Source of the DNA: GCA-2737125 sp044336815
GTDB lineage: Bacteria; Actinomycetota; Actinomycetes; S36-B12
Reading direction: 5' to 3'
Length of the DNA stretch: 13,381 bases
Assembly: GCA_044336815.1 (NCBI GenBank)
Contig: JBIIOU010000045.1
Coordinates: 1 to 13,381, forward strand
Positions 1 through 7,342 of the stretch are shown here, piece after piece. Position 1 is the stretch's first letter, and each line of letters opens with the position of its first letter. Position numbers and translations under genes: made by a program. Below the pieces are notes generated by a model. That model was given only the letters and a program-made list of their open reading frames with translations, was not told the origin of the DNA and made no database searches.

Positions 1-8
1 AGGGTCGG

Positions 9-626
9 TTAAGAAACTGCAGTGACTTGCACAATAAAGATCAAAGTTTCATCGGGCTCAATTCCAGACCCTTGAGGAGGGGTGGCTCCATAACCGAGAG
101 AACCAGGAATCAGCAATAGCCGCTCGCCGCCCACATTCATCCCGGGTAAACCATCTGTCCAGCCTTGAATCAAGCCACCTGGAGTGAGCGGGAAGGCGGC
201 CGGCGCTCCTCGGGCCCAAGAGGAGTCGAACATGGTTCGGCTGCTCAAACCGATACCGCAGTAGTTGACCTCAACTGTTGCACCTAATGCAACTGGAGCT
301 CCGTCGCCAACTACTAAATCAAGGGACCCAAGTTCAGTAGCCGCGGCCGCATTCGCAGCTACGGTAACCCTTGGTACTCCGGCGGGGTCCAACTGCACTA
401 CTACGCCGCCAAGTTCCTGACCATCTATTGGCGCTGACTGCTCTGGCACCGGAGGTTGCGCCAAGGCGCAATCAGTGGTGGCGAAGGGAGAAGACGCCGC
501 ATCGGTAGCCGGCGCACTACTCGCTACCGGTTCACTAGTTGAACCACTTGAACAACCGGCCAAAATCAAGCCGATACCCAGGGCAGTCACCGCGGTAAAT
601 GAAAAAACCTTCTTTGATGTGCGCAT
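9..626 (-). CDS. FKBP-type peptidyl-prolyl cis-trans isomerase, lipoprotein
   Basis: A 205-residue exported prolyl isomerase predicted to be lipid-anchored on the outer face of the membrane. The N-terminus is a lipoprotein signal: Lys5-Lys6, a hydrophobic stretch, then lipobox Leu-Ala-Gly-Cys at 22-25, with Cys25 the lipidated residue. A Ser/Ala/Pro-rich linker follows to about 60. The single FKBP domain is roughly 105-205 and keeps the residues lining the FKBP pocket: Tyr122, Phe133-Asp134, Arg139, Phe145, Ile153 and Trp156, Tyr179 in LGYG, Ile189 and Phe197. The usual IPPN loop is altered to IEPD. Two further cysteines (53 and 123) could form a disulfide outside the cell; that is inference. 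The ATG start lies 20 bases after the pafA stop, with a weak AAGG upstream, so it is probably the next gene of the proteasome operon. An FKBP gene at this place is common in actinobacteria; its substrates are unknown. Confidence 0.9.
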   Translation of the reverse strand: MRTSKKVFSFTAVTALGIGLILAGCSSGSTSEPVASSAPATDAASSPFATTDCALAQPPVPEQSAPIDGQELGGVVVQLDPAGVPRVTVAANAAAATELGSLDLVVGDGAPVALGATVEVNYCGIGLSSRTMFDSSWARGAPAAFPLTPGGLIQGWTDGLPGMNVGGERLLLIPGSLGYGATPPQGSGIEPDETLIFIVQVTAVS

Positions 627-646
627 TGGAGTACCTTAACCCGTTG

Positions 647-2011
647 TCACATGCTGGCCATCAGGCGCTCAACGCGCTCATCCACGGCCAGGAATGGGTC
701 CTTGCACAGAACCGTTCGCTGGGCTTGGTCATTTAACTTAAGGTGCACCCAATCCACTGTGAAATCGCGGTGTTTTTCTTGGGCGCGCCGCACAAAATCA
801 CCACGCAATTTGGCACGAGTGGTCTGTGGCGGGATTGATTTCGCGGCAAAAACATCTATATCCCGAGAGACTCGGTCCACAAGACCCCTTTGCTCCATAA
901 TCGAGAAAAGCCCGCGGTTCCGCGAAATATCGTGGTAAGCGAGATCCAATTGGGCGATTCGCGGGGAGGCCAGAGTCAGGTCGTGCTTGACCATGTAGCG
1001 CTCCAAAAGACGTAATTTAATCGCCCAGTCAATTTCCCGGTCGATAAGTGACAAGTCCCCGCCCTCGATCGCTTTTAGTGCTCGCCCCCAAAGTTCAAGT
1101 ACCCGTGAGATCGTGACATCGGTGGCCAGCCCACGACGATCAGCGAAATCAGCGGCTTTCTCGTAGTACTCCCACTGGATGTCCAGGGCGGACAACTCAC
1201 GTCCTGTACTCAACTTGACGGTCTTATGACCGGTCAGATCGTGGCTCATTTCACGGATTGCCCTGATCGGGTTTTCCAAAGACATATCTCGCATCACCAC
1301 ACCGGCTTCGATCATTCGAAGCACGAGATCAGCGGTACCCACTTTGAGTAGCGTGGTTACTTCGCTCATATTTGAATCACCAACAATTACGTGCAACCGA
1401 CGGTACAACTCCGCATCAGCATGTGGCTCGTCGCGGGTGTTAATAATCGGGCGTGAGCGGGTGGTAGCACTTGACACCCCTTCCCAGATGTGATCCGCGC
1501 GCTGACTCACGCAGTACTGCGCGCCGCGTGGGGTCTGAAGCACTTTTCCAGCGCCGGTGATGATCTGCCGCGAGACCAGAAATGGAATCAATTGGTCGGC
1601 CATTTTACCAAACTCTCCGTGCCGTTCGATCAAGTAATTTTCGTGACAACCATAGGAGTTACCCGCTGAGTCGGTATTGTTCTTAAAGAGGTAAATATCG
1701 CCGCTGATGCCCTCGTCATGCAATCGCTGTTGTGCATCAGCTACAAGACCTTCAAGTATCCGCTCCCCTGCGCGATCGTGCACAACAAGTTGCTCGATGC
1801 TGTCGCATTCGGCCGTTGCATACTCTGGATGCGAGCCAACATCTAGGTAGAGGCGAGAACCGTTGCCTAAAAACACATTGCTGCTTCGGCCCCAGGACAC
1901 TACCCGTCTAAATAGATACCGGGCCACTTCATCGGGGCTAAGGCGCCGTTGCCCCTTAAACGTGCACGTGACTCCATATTCAGTCTCAATACCGAATATC
2001 CGCCGGTCCAT
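647..2011 (-). CDS. pafA: Pup-protein ligase PafA
   Basis: The sole ligase of pupylation: it uses ATP to phosphorylate the C-terminal Glu of deamidated Pup and joins it to lysine side chains of target proteins. It belongs to the glutamine-synthetase-like carboxylate-amine ligase fold. Seen here: the nucleotide/Mg site GIETEYG with Glu9, the catalytic Asp57 in the LYLD motif, the KNNTDS segment, RPIINTRDEPHAD, and a C-terminal domain that ends close to the mycobacterial protein. The length of 454 residues matches the family (about 452). I chose the ATG at 2011 because it gives the family N-terminus MxRRIxGIETE and has GGTGTGG just upstream. In-frame TTG (2029) and GTG (2017) codons would add six or two residues and have no better ribosome site. 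The gene starts 20 bases after the prcA stop and is followed at 20 bases by the FKBP gene. Its paralogue dop is in the same operon. Confidence 0.97.
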   Translation of the reverse strand: MDRRIFGIETEYGVTCTFKGQRRLSPDEVARYLFRRVVSWGRSSNVFLGNGSRLYLDVGSHPEYATAECDSIEQLVVHDRAGERILEGLVADAQQRLHDEGISGDIYLFKNNTDSAGNSYGCHENYLIERHGEFGKMADQLIPFLVSRQIITGAGKVLQTPRGAQYCVSQRADHIWEGVSSATTRSRPIINTRDEPHADAELYRRLHVIVGDSNMSEVTTLLKVGTADLVLRMIEAGVVMRDMSLENPIRAIREMSHDLTGHKTVKLSTGRELSALDIQWEYYEKAADFADRRGLATDVTISRVLELWGRALKAIEGGDLSLIDREIDWAIKLRLLERYMVKHDLTLASPRIAQLDLAYHDISRNRGLFSIMEQRGLVDRVSRDIDVFAAKSIPPQTTRAKLRGDFVRRAQEKHRDFTVDWVHLKLNDQAQRTVLCKDPFLAVDERVERLMASM

Positions 2012-2031
2012 AACCACACCATATGCCAAAA

Positions 2032-2721
2032 TTAGTTGATGAGCTCACTCATCTTGCTGGCGCTGATCCGGTTAAAAGTGCGACGTGGACGGTTGCGGTC
2101 AAGTACCGCCACTTCTAGCTGCGCCGCCGTCAGGACGCGAACTTCCTCGGACCCAAATTTCTCCAATAGGTCAACCGCCAGCCTGACTGCTTGCGCCAAA
2201 GTTAGACCGGTGCGCCACGCGTCGGCTAAGGCTGCACTGATGGCCTCGGCCGAGCCACCCATGGCCACATAGCCATGCTCATCGGCCACTGATCCATCAA
2301 AACTCAACCGATACAGCTGATCTAGATCTTCGGTTGCACCGACCTCCGCGACGACAATCTCAACTTCATACGGCTTTGGCGTCTCACTAAATATTGTCCC
2401 GAGGGTTTGCGCGTAGGCATTTGCCAGACTCCTGCCGGTGACGTCACTTCGGTCATATGCGTATCCACGCATATCAGCGAGCCGAACTCCAGCCACCCGT
2501 AAGTTTTCAAACTCGTTGTACTTACCGACAGCAGCGAATCCGATACGGTCGTAAATTTCGCTGATCTTATGCAACGCCCTCGAAGGGTTCTCCGCGACGA
2601 ACAAGATGCCGTCGTCGTACTCAAGAACAATTACACTACGACCACGAGCAATGCCTTTTCGCGCAAAGTCAGCCTTATCTTTAATAATTTGTTCGGGCGA
2701 CACATAGAAAGGGACGCTCAT
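2032..2721 (-). CDS. prcA: 20S proteasome alpha subunit PrcA
   Basis: Forms the two outer seven-membered rings of the bacterial 20S core particle; its N-termini gate the pore and its ring surface is where ARC docks. At 229 residues it has the normal length. Visible alpha-subunit features are the N-terminal MSVPFYVSPEQ segment, the RGRSVIVLEY strand, and the ENPSRALHKISEIYDRIGF block typical of actinobacterial PrcA. There is no propeptide and no N-terminal catalytic Thr, as expected of a non-proteolytic subunit. The ATG overlaps the prcB stop as ATGA, which fits translational coupling and the equal amounts of alpha and beta needed for the 14+14 particle. A GGGTGG lies about 7 bases before the start. 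The C-terminal tail of about 20 residues is basic and then ends in SELIN; tails of this protein vary among species. Confidence 0.97.
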   Translation of the reverse strand: MSVPFYVSPEQIIKDKADFARKGIARGRSVIVLEYDDGILFVAENPSRALHKISEIYDRIGFAAVGKYNEFENLRVAGVRLADMRGYAYDRSDVTGRSLANAYAQTLGTIFSETPKPYEVEIVVAEVGATEDLDQLYRLSFDGSVADEHGYVAMGGSAEAISAALADAWRTGLTLAQAVRLAVDLLEKFGSEEVRVLTAAQLEVAVLDRNRPRRTFNRISASKMSELIN

Positions 2722-3566
2722 GTCGTACCACCCATTATGACTTTCGCAATTGGCCCGTCTGGACGTTCCATCCGTTGCGCCACGATCCTTGATGACTTGG
2801 CAGCAATATCTGACTCCGCGACGATCTGGACGCCATCGGCATTGACAACCGCGACTACCGGGAAGATACGCCGCGCAATATCTGGCCCACCCGTTGCGCT
2901 GTCGTCGTCAGCTGCGTCATAAAGAGCCTCGAGTGCAATCGCGATCGCTTCGTCGACGCTTATGCTGGATTGGTACAGCTTCTTCAGAGATCCACGCGCA
3001 AAGAAAGCGCCTGACCCAACAGCGTAGAAATCATGCTCTTCATAACGGCCACCAGTGACGTCATAGGAAAATATGCGGCCGCGACTACGGCTGAGGTCAT
3101 ACCCCGCAAGCAGTGGCACCACGGCCAAACCTTGCATGGCAAGCCCCAAATTACCGCGCAGCAGAGTTGAGAGCCGATTAGCCTTGCCATCAAGGGACAG
3201 GGAAAGACCTTCGATCTTTTCGTAATGCTCAAGTTCAACTTGAAACAACCGGACGAGCTCAATCGCGATTCCGGCGGTACCGGCTATCCCAATCATCGAG
3301 TGCTCATCGGCAACGAAAACCTTTTCAATATCTCGTTGAGCAATGACATTACCCATGGTTGCTCGCCGGTCGCCAGCCATCACCGCACCAAAGTCACCGC
3401 GTAACGAAACGATGGTCGTTCCATGTGGCGCCAAAGCGTTAGCATCGGCAGAGCTCATTGTCATGCGGCCCGGGAGCACGTCAGGGGCAAGATCTGCCAG
3501 GAAGTCAGCAAATGATGACGATCCGGTAGCCAGATATGCCTGTGGGAGACCAAGATGCGAGTTCAT
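2718..3566 (-). CDS. prcB: 20S proteasome beta subunit PrcB (proteolytic subunit)
   Basis: The catalytic subunit of the 20S core, an Ntn hydrolase that cleaves proteins in the inner chamber. The 282-residue precursor has a propeptide of 49 residues ending in APHG, and self-cleavage before Thr50 (TTIVSL) would expose the nucleophile. In mature numbering the other active-site residues are in place: Asp17 in AGDRR and Lys33 in RDIEK. GIAGTAG and the DAADDDSATGGPD block are also conserved. The propeptide keeps the GSSSFADFL segment seen in Streptomyces. The ATG overlaps the pup stop (ATGA), and AAGGTGG within the end of pup can serve as ribosome site. The prcB-prcA junction overlaps in the same way. 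Nothing looks broken; the active site is complete. Confidence 0.98.
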   Translation of the reverse strand: MNSHLGLPQAYLATGSSSFADFLADLAPDVLPGRMTMSSADANALAPHGTTIVSLRGDFGAVMAGDRRATMGNVIAQRDIEKVFVADEHSMIGIAGTAGIAIELVRLFQVELEHYEKIEGLSLSLDGKANRLSTLLRGNLGLAMQGLAVVPLLAGYDLSRSRGRIFSYDVTGGRYEEHDFYAVGSGAFFARGSLKKLYQSSISVDEAIAIALEALYDAADDDSATGGPDIARRIFPVVAVVNADGVQIVAESDIAAKSSRIVAQRMERPDGPIAKVIMGGTT

Positions 3567-3766
3567 TGCCCACCTTTTTGGACAAATGACTTCACGAAGT
3601 CTTCAGCATTTTCCTCGAGTACCTCATCAATTTCATCCAAGATCGAATCCACATCAGCATCAAGATTAGATCTGTTAGCGGGCTCGGCTGATTTGGTATC
3701 GATCTCATCGGGCGTGGTTTCACGGCCGGTGCGGCGTTCGGCCTTCTCCTGCTTGGGCATGGCCAT
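3563..3766 (-). CDS. pup: Prokaryotic ubiquitin-like protein Pup
   Basis: The small, mostly disordered protein tag that marks proteins for the proteasome. It has 67 residues, with a charged disordered first half and a conserved helix-forming stretch (about 36-60, DADVDSILDEIDEVLEENA) that binds the ARC coiled coil. The tail VKSFVQKGGQ ends in Gly-Gly-Gln. Because the last residue is Gln and not Glu, Dop must deamidate it before PafA can use it; Dop is encoded immediately upstream. The ATG at 3766 gives MAMPKQ; a second in-frame ATG at 3760 gives MPKQEK and cannot be excluded. Neither has a good Shine-Dalgarno (a GAGAAG lies more than 15 bases away). The stop overlaps the prcB start. The 136-base gap to dop is the longest inside the operon. 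Confidence 0.98.
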   Translation of the reverse strand: MAMPKQEKAERRTGRETTPDEIDTKSAEPANRSNLDADVDSILDEIDEVLEENAEDFVKSFVQKGGQ

Positions 3767-3902
3767 AGGTTATCCGCATCGGGGCTTCTCGCGCACTTCC
3801 CTACCTCGCAGGCGCTAATGAGACATCCTCGAGCCCCGGGAACACGATCCAAATCAACTAACAATGACAGTCGAGTTCGACTTGGTGGCTACCGCCAGGT
3901 CA
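3767..3902 (-). other. Spacer between dop and pup with a small dyad
   Basis: A 136-base non-coding gap inside an otherwise tightly packed operon. It holds a perfect short inverted repeat at 3870-3881 (GTCGA-AC-TCGAC on the minus strand) just downstream of the dop stop. No T-run follows, so this is not an intrinsic terminator. I see no convincing -35/-10 pair, but pup is needed in large amounts, so an internal promoter or a processing site would make sense here; that is inference. Confidence 0.4.
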
Positions 3903-5432
3903 TCACTCACCGGGGCTTGAACTCAAAGCGTCAACAAGATCTTGCGCGGTAGTGCAGGAATTCAGCAATGCTTCGACATGTGCTTTGGTGCCACGATTTG
4001 GCTCGAGAGTCGGGACCCGCAGCAGTGATTGGCTTTCCTGAATGTCGAACACGACTGAGTCCCAGGATGCGGCGGCAATGGACTCTGGGTACCTGCGAAT
4101 GCATTCACCACGAAAGTACGCCCTGGTGTCGGTCGGTGGATCTGTTACCGCGGCCAAAACTTGATCCTCGGTAAACATCCGGGTTAGCCGGCCGCGGTTT
4201 TCAAGCTTGGCGGCAAGCCCGCGTTCGGGGCGAATGTCGGCGTACTGCAGGTCGATTGCCTGCAACTTTGGTGAATCCCAACTTAGGTTGTCGCGGCTCC
4301 GGTAACTCTCAAGTAACTGCAGCTTTGCGATCCAGTCGACCTCATCGGCGCACGCCCAGATATCCGTGGACAGACGGTCTAACATGCCTTCCCAGCGAGC
4401 CAACACATCAAGTGATTGCTCATCCAAGTCAGCACCATACTTCTCGGCGCAATATTTACTAGCCAATTGCCAAAACTCACGCTGGATTTCGATGGCATTG
4501 AGCCGGCGTCCGCGCTCGAGTGTTAACTGATGTGTCAACGTTGGATCATGGCTCACCTTGTGGATCTCACGTACTGAGTTTTGAGGCATGAAATCGTGAC
4601 CGTCAAGAAATCGGTCCTCAATCATTGAAAGCACCAGCGCGGTTGTGCCCATCTTCAGATAGGTCGCGGTGTCACTAAGGTTCGCGTCACCAACGATTAC
4701 GTGGAGCCTGCGGTGAAACTCAGGGTCGGCATGGGGTTCGTCACGGGTATTGATGATCGGCCGTTTCAAGGTGGTCTCGAGACCAACTTCTACTTCGAAG
4801 AAATCAGCGCGCTGACTTATTTGATAGCGAAGTTCGCGACCGTCCTGGCCTATCCCGAGGCGTCCGGCGCCGGTGAAGATTTGGCGGGTAATGAAAAACG
4901 GTATTAGCGATCGGACGATGTCCGCAAATGGTGTCGCGCGGTGCATTAGGTAGTTCTCGTGACACCCGTAAGAGGCGCCCTTGTTATCCGTGTTGTTCTT
5001 ATAAAGCAATATCGGAAGGCCGCCAACCCTGGACGCTGCCAAGCGAGCGGCGGTGTCCATAACCATCATGCCGGCTCGATCCCAAAGCACGGCATCCCTT
5101 GGATTCGTAACCTCTGGCGCGGAGTACTCGGGGTGTGCGTGATCGACATAGAGTCGGGCGCCATTGGCCAAAATAACATTAGCCATGCCAAGGTCGTCAT
5201 CGGTTAATTGCGATAGATCTGCCTCAGCACGTGACATGTCGAATCCGCGGGCATCACGCAGCGGGTATTCGGCATTGAAGTCCCATTTCGGACCGCGCCT
5301 CAACCCGGGCAGTGCGTAATTCGAATATGCATTAACGATCTGCGAGGACGCAACCATTGGATTAGCCATAGGTTGTCCGGTGACCGAAATCCCGTATTCG
5401 GTCTCAATCCCCATGATCCGATGAACGCTCAC
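3903..5432 (-). CDS. dop: Deamidase/depupylase Dop
   Basis: Converts the C-terminal Gln of Pup to Glu, and also hydrolyses the isopeptide bond to take Pup off substrates. It is a paralogue of PafA with the same glutamine-synthetase-like fold. Of its 509 residues, GIETEYGIS near residue 8-16 carries the metal-binding Glu10, and LYVDHAHPEYS contains the catalytic Asp97. The Dop-specific insertion (Dop loop) precedes that motif at about 40-85 and distinguishes this from PafA. KNNTDNKGASYG, VGLETTLKRPIINTRDEPHAD and RAYFRGECIRRYP are further family blocks. The start is a GTG at 5432, giving MSVHRIMGIETEYG, which matches the Streptomyces N-terminus; an ATG at 5414 would remove six conserved residues. 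No strong Shine-Dalgarno is visible. The gene begins 15 bases after the arc stop, so the two are probably cotranscribed. Its presence fits the Gln-ending Pup in this window. Confidence 0.97.
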   Translation of the reverse strand: MSVHRIMGIETEYGISVTGQPMANPMVASSQIVNAYSNYALPGLRRGPKWDFNAEYPLRDARGFDMSRAEADLSQLTDDDLGMANVILANGARLYVDHAHPEYSAPEVTNPRDAVLWDRAGMMVMDTAARLAASRVGGLPILLYKNNTDNKGASYGCHENYLMHRATPFADIVRSLIPFFITRQIFTGAGRLGIGQDGRELRYQISQRADFFEVEVGLETTLKRPIINTRDEPHADPEFHRRLHVIVGDANLSDTATYLKMGTTALVLSMIEDRFLDGHDFMPQNSVREIHKVSHDPTLTHQLTLERGRRLNAIEIQREFWQLASKYCAEKYGADLDEQSLDVLARWEGMLDRLSTDIWACADEVDWIAKLQLLESYRSRDNLSWDSPKLQAIDLQYADIRPERGLAAKLENRGRLTRMFTEDQVLAAVTDPPTDTRAYFRGECIRRYPESIAAASWDSVVFDIQESQSLLRVPTLEPNRGTKAHVEALLNSCTTAQDLVDALSSSPGE

Positions 5433-5447
5433 CTAGGTCTCATGAGA

Positions 5448-7097
5448 TCAAAGGTATTGGCCGGTATTTGAGATGGTGGCGATCGAGCGTCCGGCCTCGC
5501 TACCCTTCTTGCCCTGAATCAGGGTACGGATGAACACAATCCGCTCACCCTTCTTACCCGAGATCCGAGCCCAGTCATCAGGGTTTGTGGTGTTAGGGAG
5601 ATCTTCGTTTTCGCGGAATTCGTCGAGGCAAGCATCCAATACGTGATGGACTCGAATCCCTTTTTCGCCGGTGGCTAGGAAGTCTTTGATGGCAGATTTT
5701 TTAGCCCGGGAGACGATATTTTCTATCATCGCGCCAGAGTTGAAATCCTTAAAGTAGAGAATCTCTTTGTCACCATTGGCGTAGGTGACTTCAAGGAATT
5801 TATTCTCCTCGGCTTCGGAGTACATAAACTCAGCCGCGCTTTGAATCATTGCCGTGCAGGCCGCAACAGCATCGCCACCGTGCTCGGCTAAATCTTCGGC
5901 GTGAATCGGTAAGGTCGGCACCAAATATTTACTAAATATCTCTCGAGCGGCTTCTGCATCGGGACGGTCAATTTTAATCTTGACATCAAGACGCCCGGGC
6001 CGCAAGATCGCTGGATCAATCATGTCCTCGCGATTTGATGCACCAATCACAATCACATTATCGAGAGTTTCTACACCATCAATTTCACTCAGTAGCTGCG
6101 GAACGATTGTATTTTCAACGTCGCTAGACACCCCCGAGCCCCTGGTGCGAAATAGCGAATCCATTTCGTCGAAGAAAACGATTACCGGCATCCCCTCCGA
6201 TGCTTTCTCGCGCGCCCGCTGAAAAACAAGCCGTATATGGCGTTCAGTCTCACCAACATACTTATTGAGTAGCTCTGGGCCTTTGATATTCAAAAAAAAC
6301 GATCGGCCTTCCTCGCGCCCGGTTCGCTCAGCAACTTTCTTCGCCAATGAATTAGCGACCGCTTTCGCTATGAGTGTTTTACCGCAGCCCGGTGGCCCAT
6401 AAAGCAAAATGCCCTTGGGTGCCTTGAGTGCATGCTCTGCATATAGCTCGGGGTGCATAAATGGCATTTCAACCGCGTCGCGGATGGACTCAATCTGCTC
6501 TCGCAACCCACCGATATCGCCATAGTCAATATCCGGCACCTCTTCGAGGATTAACTCTTCGACCTCGGCCTTGGGTACCTTCTCGTATACGTAGCCAGCG
6601 CGCACATCAAAAAGGAGTGAGTCACCAGCGCGAATCTTTGAGGTGCGCAGCGGCCCAGCCACGCGAACCACGCGCTCCTCATCGGTATGTCCGACAACAA
6701 GTGCGCGGTCGCCGTCACCGAGATACTCCTTGAAGGTCACGATTTCGCCGATATCTTCGAAAGTGCGAACGGCTACCACGTTCATCGACTCGTTGAGCAT
6801 TACTTCCTGGCCGGGCTGTAGTGCTTCGGCATCAACACCTGGGCTGACCCCTACCCGCATCTTTTTACCACTAGCCATAATGTCTGCGGTGCCGTCGTCA
6901 TGGAGGTGCAAGAAAGCAGCAAAACCACTCGGAGGCTCGGCTAACCGATCGACTTCTGCCTTTAAGGTGACGATCTGCTCACGGGCATCGCGCAAGGTAC
7001 CGATGAGACGGTCGTTATGGTCTTTTTGGGCCGCTAATTCACCGCGCAGGTGAGCAAGGTCCGTGGGTGACGCGGATGATCCCGCTGCCTCTGACAT
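5448..7097 (-). CDS. arc: Proteasome-associated AAA+ ATPase ARC/Mpa
   Basis: The hexameric unfoldase that captures pupylated proteins and threads them into the 20S core. The 549-residue protein has a coiled coil at about 12-52 (binds Pup), tandem OB domains at about 58-173, then the AAA domain with Walker A GPPGCGKT (234-241), Walker B VFFDEMD (307-313), a sensor-1 Asn355 and an RPGR arginine-finger segment (366-369). It ends in GQYL, the tail that inserts into pockets of the PrcA ring and opens the gate. I chose the ATG at 7097 because a perfect AGGAGG sits four bases before it. The frame stays open upstream to a TTG at 7223, which would add 42 unconserved residues. This is the first gene of the proteasome operon; dop follows at 15 bases. 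Names in use are arc in most actinobacteria and mpa in mycobacteria. Confidence 0.97.
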   Translation of the reverse strand: MSEAAGSSASPTDLAHLRGELAAQKDHNDRLIGTLRDAREQIVTLKAEVDRLAEPPSGFAAFLHLHDDGTADIMASGKKMRVGVSPGVDAEALQPGQEVMLNESMNVVAVRTFEDIGEIVTFKEYLGDGDRALVVGHTDEERVVRVAGPLRTSKIRAGDSLLFDVRAGYVYEKVPKAEVEELILEEVPDIDYGDIGGLREQIESIRDAVEMPFMHPELYAEHALKAPKGILLYGPPGCGKTLIAKAVANSLAKKVAERTGREEGRSFFLNIKGPELLNKYVGETERHIRLVFQRAREKASEGMPVIVFFDEMDSLFRTRGSGVSSDVENTIVPQLLSEIDGVETLDNVIVIGASNREDMIDPAILRPGRLDVKIKIDRPDAEAAREIFSKYLVPTLPIHAEDLAEHGGDAVAACTAMIQSAAEFMYSEAEENKFLEVTYANGDKEILYFKDFNSGAMIENIVSRAKKSAIKDFLATGEKGIRVHHVLDACLDEFRENEDLPNTTNPDDWARISGKKGERIVFIRTLIQGKKGSEAGRSIATISNTGQYL

Positions 7098-7101
7098 GTT
7101 G

Positions 7102-7107
7102 CCTCCT
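7102..7107 (-). promoter_or_regulatory. Ribosome binding site of arc
   Basis: A perfect AGGAGG on the minus strand, four bases before the ATG at 7097. It is the strongest Shine-Dalgarno in the window and settles the arc start against the upstream TTG. Confidence 0.85.
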
Positions 7108-7141
7108 ACGTCACTACCTTGAATTTCGGATCCCTGCTCCG

Positions 7142-7161
7142 ACCTTAACCGCACTGAGTGC
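7142..7161 (-). promoter_or_regulatory. Candidate arc promoter -10 with adjoining dyad
   Basis: On the minus strand TAAGGT (7142-7147) fits the actinobacterial -10 pattern TAnnnT and would give a leader of about 38 bases ahead of arc. Directly upstream lies an 11-base palindrome GCACT-C-AGTGC (7151-7161), which would fall between -10 and -35 and could be a repressor site. No recognisable -35 hexamer is present at 17-18 bases, so this remains tentative. A second small inverted repeat (TCGGA...TCCGA, 7126-7142) lies at the expected transcription start. Confidence 0.3.
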
Positions 7162-7219
7162 TTTTCCGCGACATGGCTGGTCGCACTCGGGCGTCTCAGA
7201 AAATTCAAACACGTGGCCC

Positions 7220-7240
7220 TCAACCTGCTCGTTCCGTCAA
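7220..7240 (-). repeat. 21-base direct repeat, copy 1
   Basis: Identical over 21 bases to the copy at 7251-7271, 31 bases away. The core on the plus strand is ACCTGCT-N4-CCGTCA at 7223-7239 (N4 = CGTT). It lies about 125-140 bases upstream of the arc start, and each copy begins with TTGACG on the minus strand. Confidence 0.9.
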
Positions 7241-7250
7241 CAAAGACCCT

Positions 7251-7271
7251 TCAACCTGCTCGTTCCGTCAA
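7251..7271 (-). repeat. 21-base direct repeat, copy 2
   Basis: Second perfect copy of the 21-base unit, core at 7254-7270. The 10 bases between copies are not repeated, so the similarity stops sharply at the edges of the unit apart from a shared CCC just before it. That argues for a kept binding site and not just a recent longer duplication. Confidence 0.9.
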
Positions 7272-7286
7272 ATTTAGGCCGATATC

Positions 7287-7303
7287 TGACGGTTTCAGCA
7301 GGT
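7287..7303 (+). repeat. Inverted third copy of the repeat core
   Basis: The same core in opposite orientation: TGACGG-TTTC-AGCAGGT on the plus strand. All 13 defined positions match copies 1 and 2; only the four-base centre differs. Centre-to-centre distance to copy 2 is 33 bases. With copy 2 it forms an inverted repeat (7254-7303): a 7-pair and a 6-pair stem split by a 4x4 internal loop, around a 16-base loop. It lies 40 bases after the trmI stop. There is no T-run, so it is not a typical terminator. Confidence 0.8.
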
Positions 7304-7342
7304 ACGAGGATTTACAGCACCGGCAGGTGGGCAATCGCAGAG

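Noticed and set aside
2012..2029. Longer pafA start at TTG 2029 (or GTG 2017)
   Set aside because: The ATG at 2011 gives the family N-terminus directly and has a GGTGTGG upstream; the TTG has no ribosome site.
3870..3881. LexA (SOS) box in the dop-pup gap
   Set aside because: Only a TCGAAC half site is present, with no GTTCGA at the required distance in the right arrangement.
7098..7223. Longer arc start at a TTG (7223), adding 42 residues
   Set aside because: A perfect AGGAGG precedes the ATG at 7097, and the added residues are low-complexity and unlike ARC/Mpa N-termini.
7205..7268. SigR/SigH-type stress promoters: GGAAC occurs in both direct repeats followed by GTT
   Set aside because: The spacing is 20 bases in both cases, two longer than the GGAAT-N18-GTT pattern, so I do not call them; the regularity could still be tested by TSS mapping.
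7220..7271. Two identical repeats as a mini CRISPR array
   Set aside because: The unit is 21 bases with a 10-base gap, too short for repeat or spacer, a third copy is inverted, and there are no cas genes.
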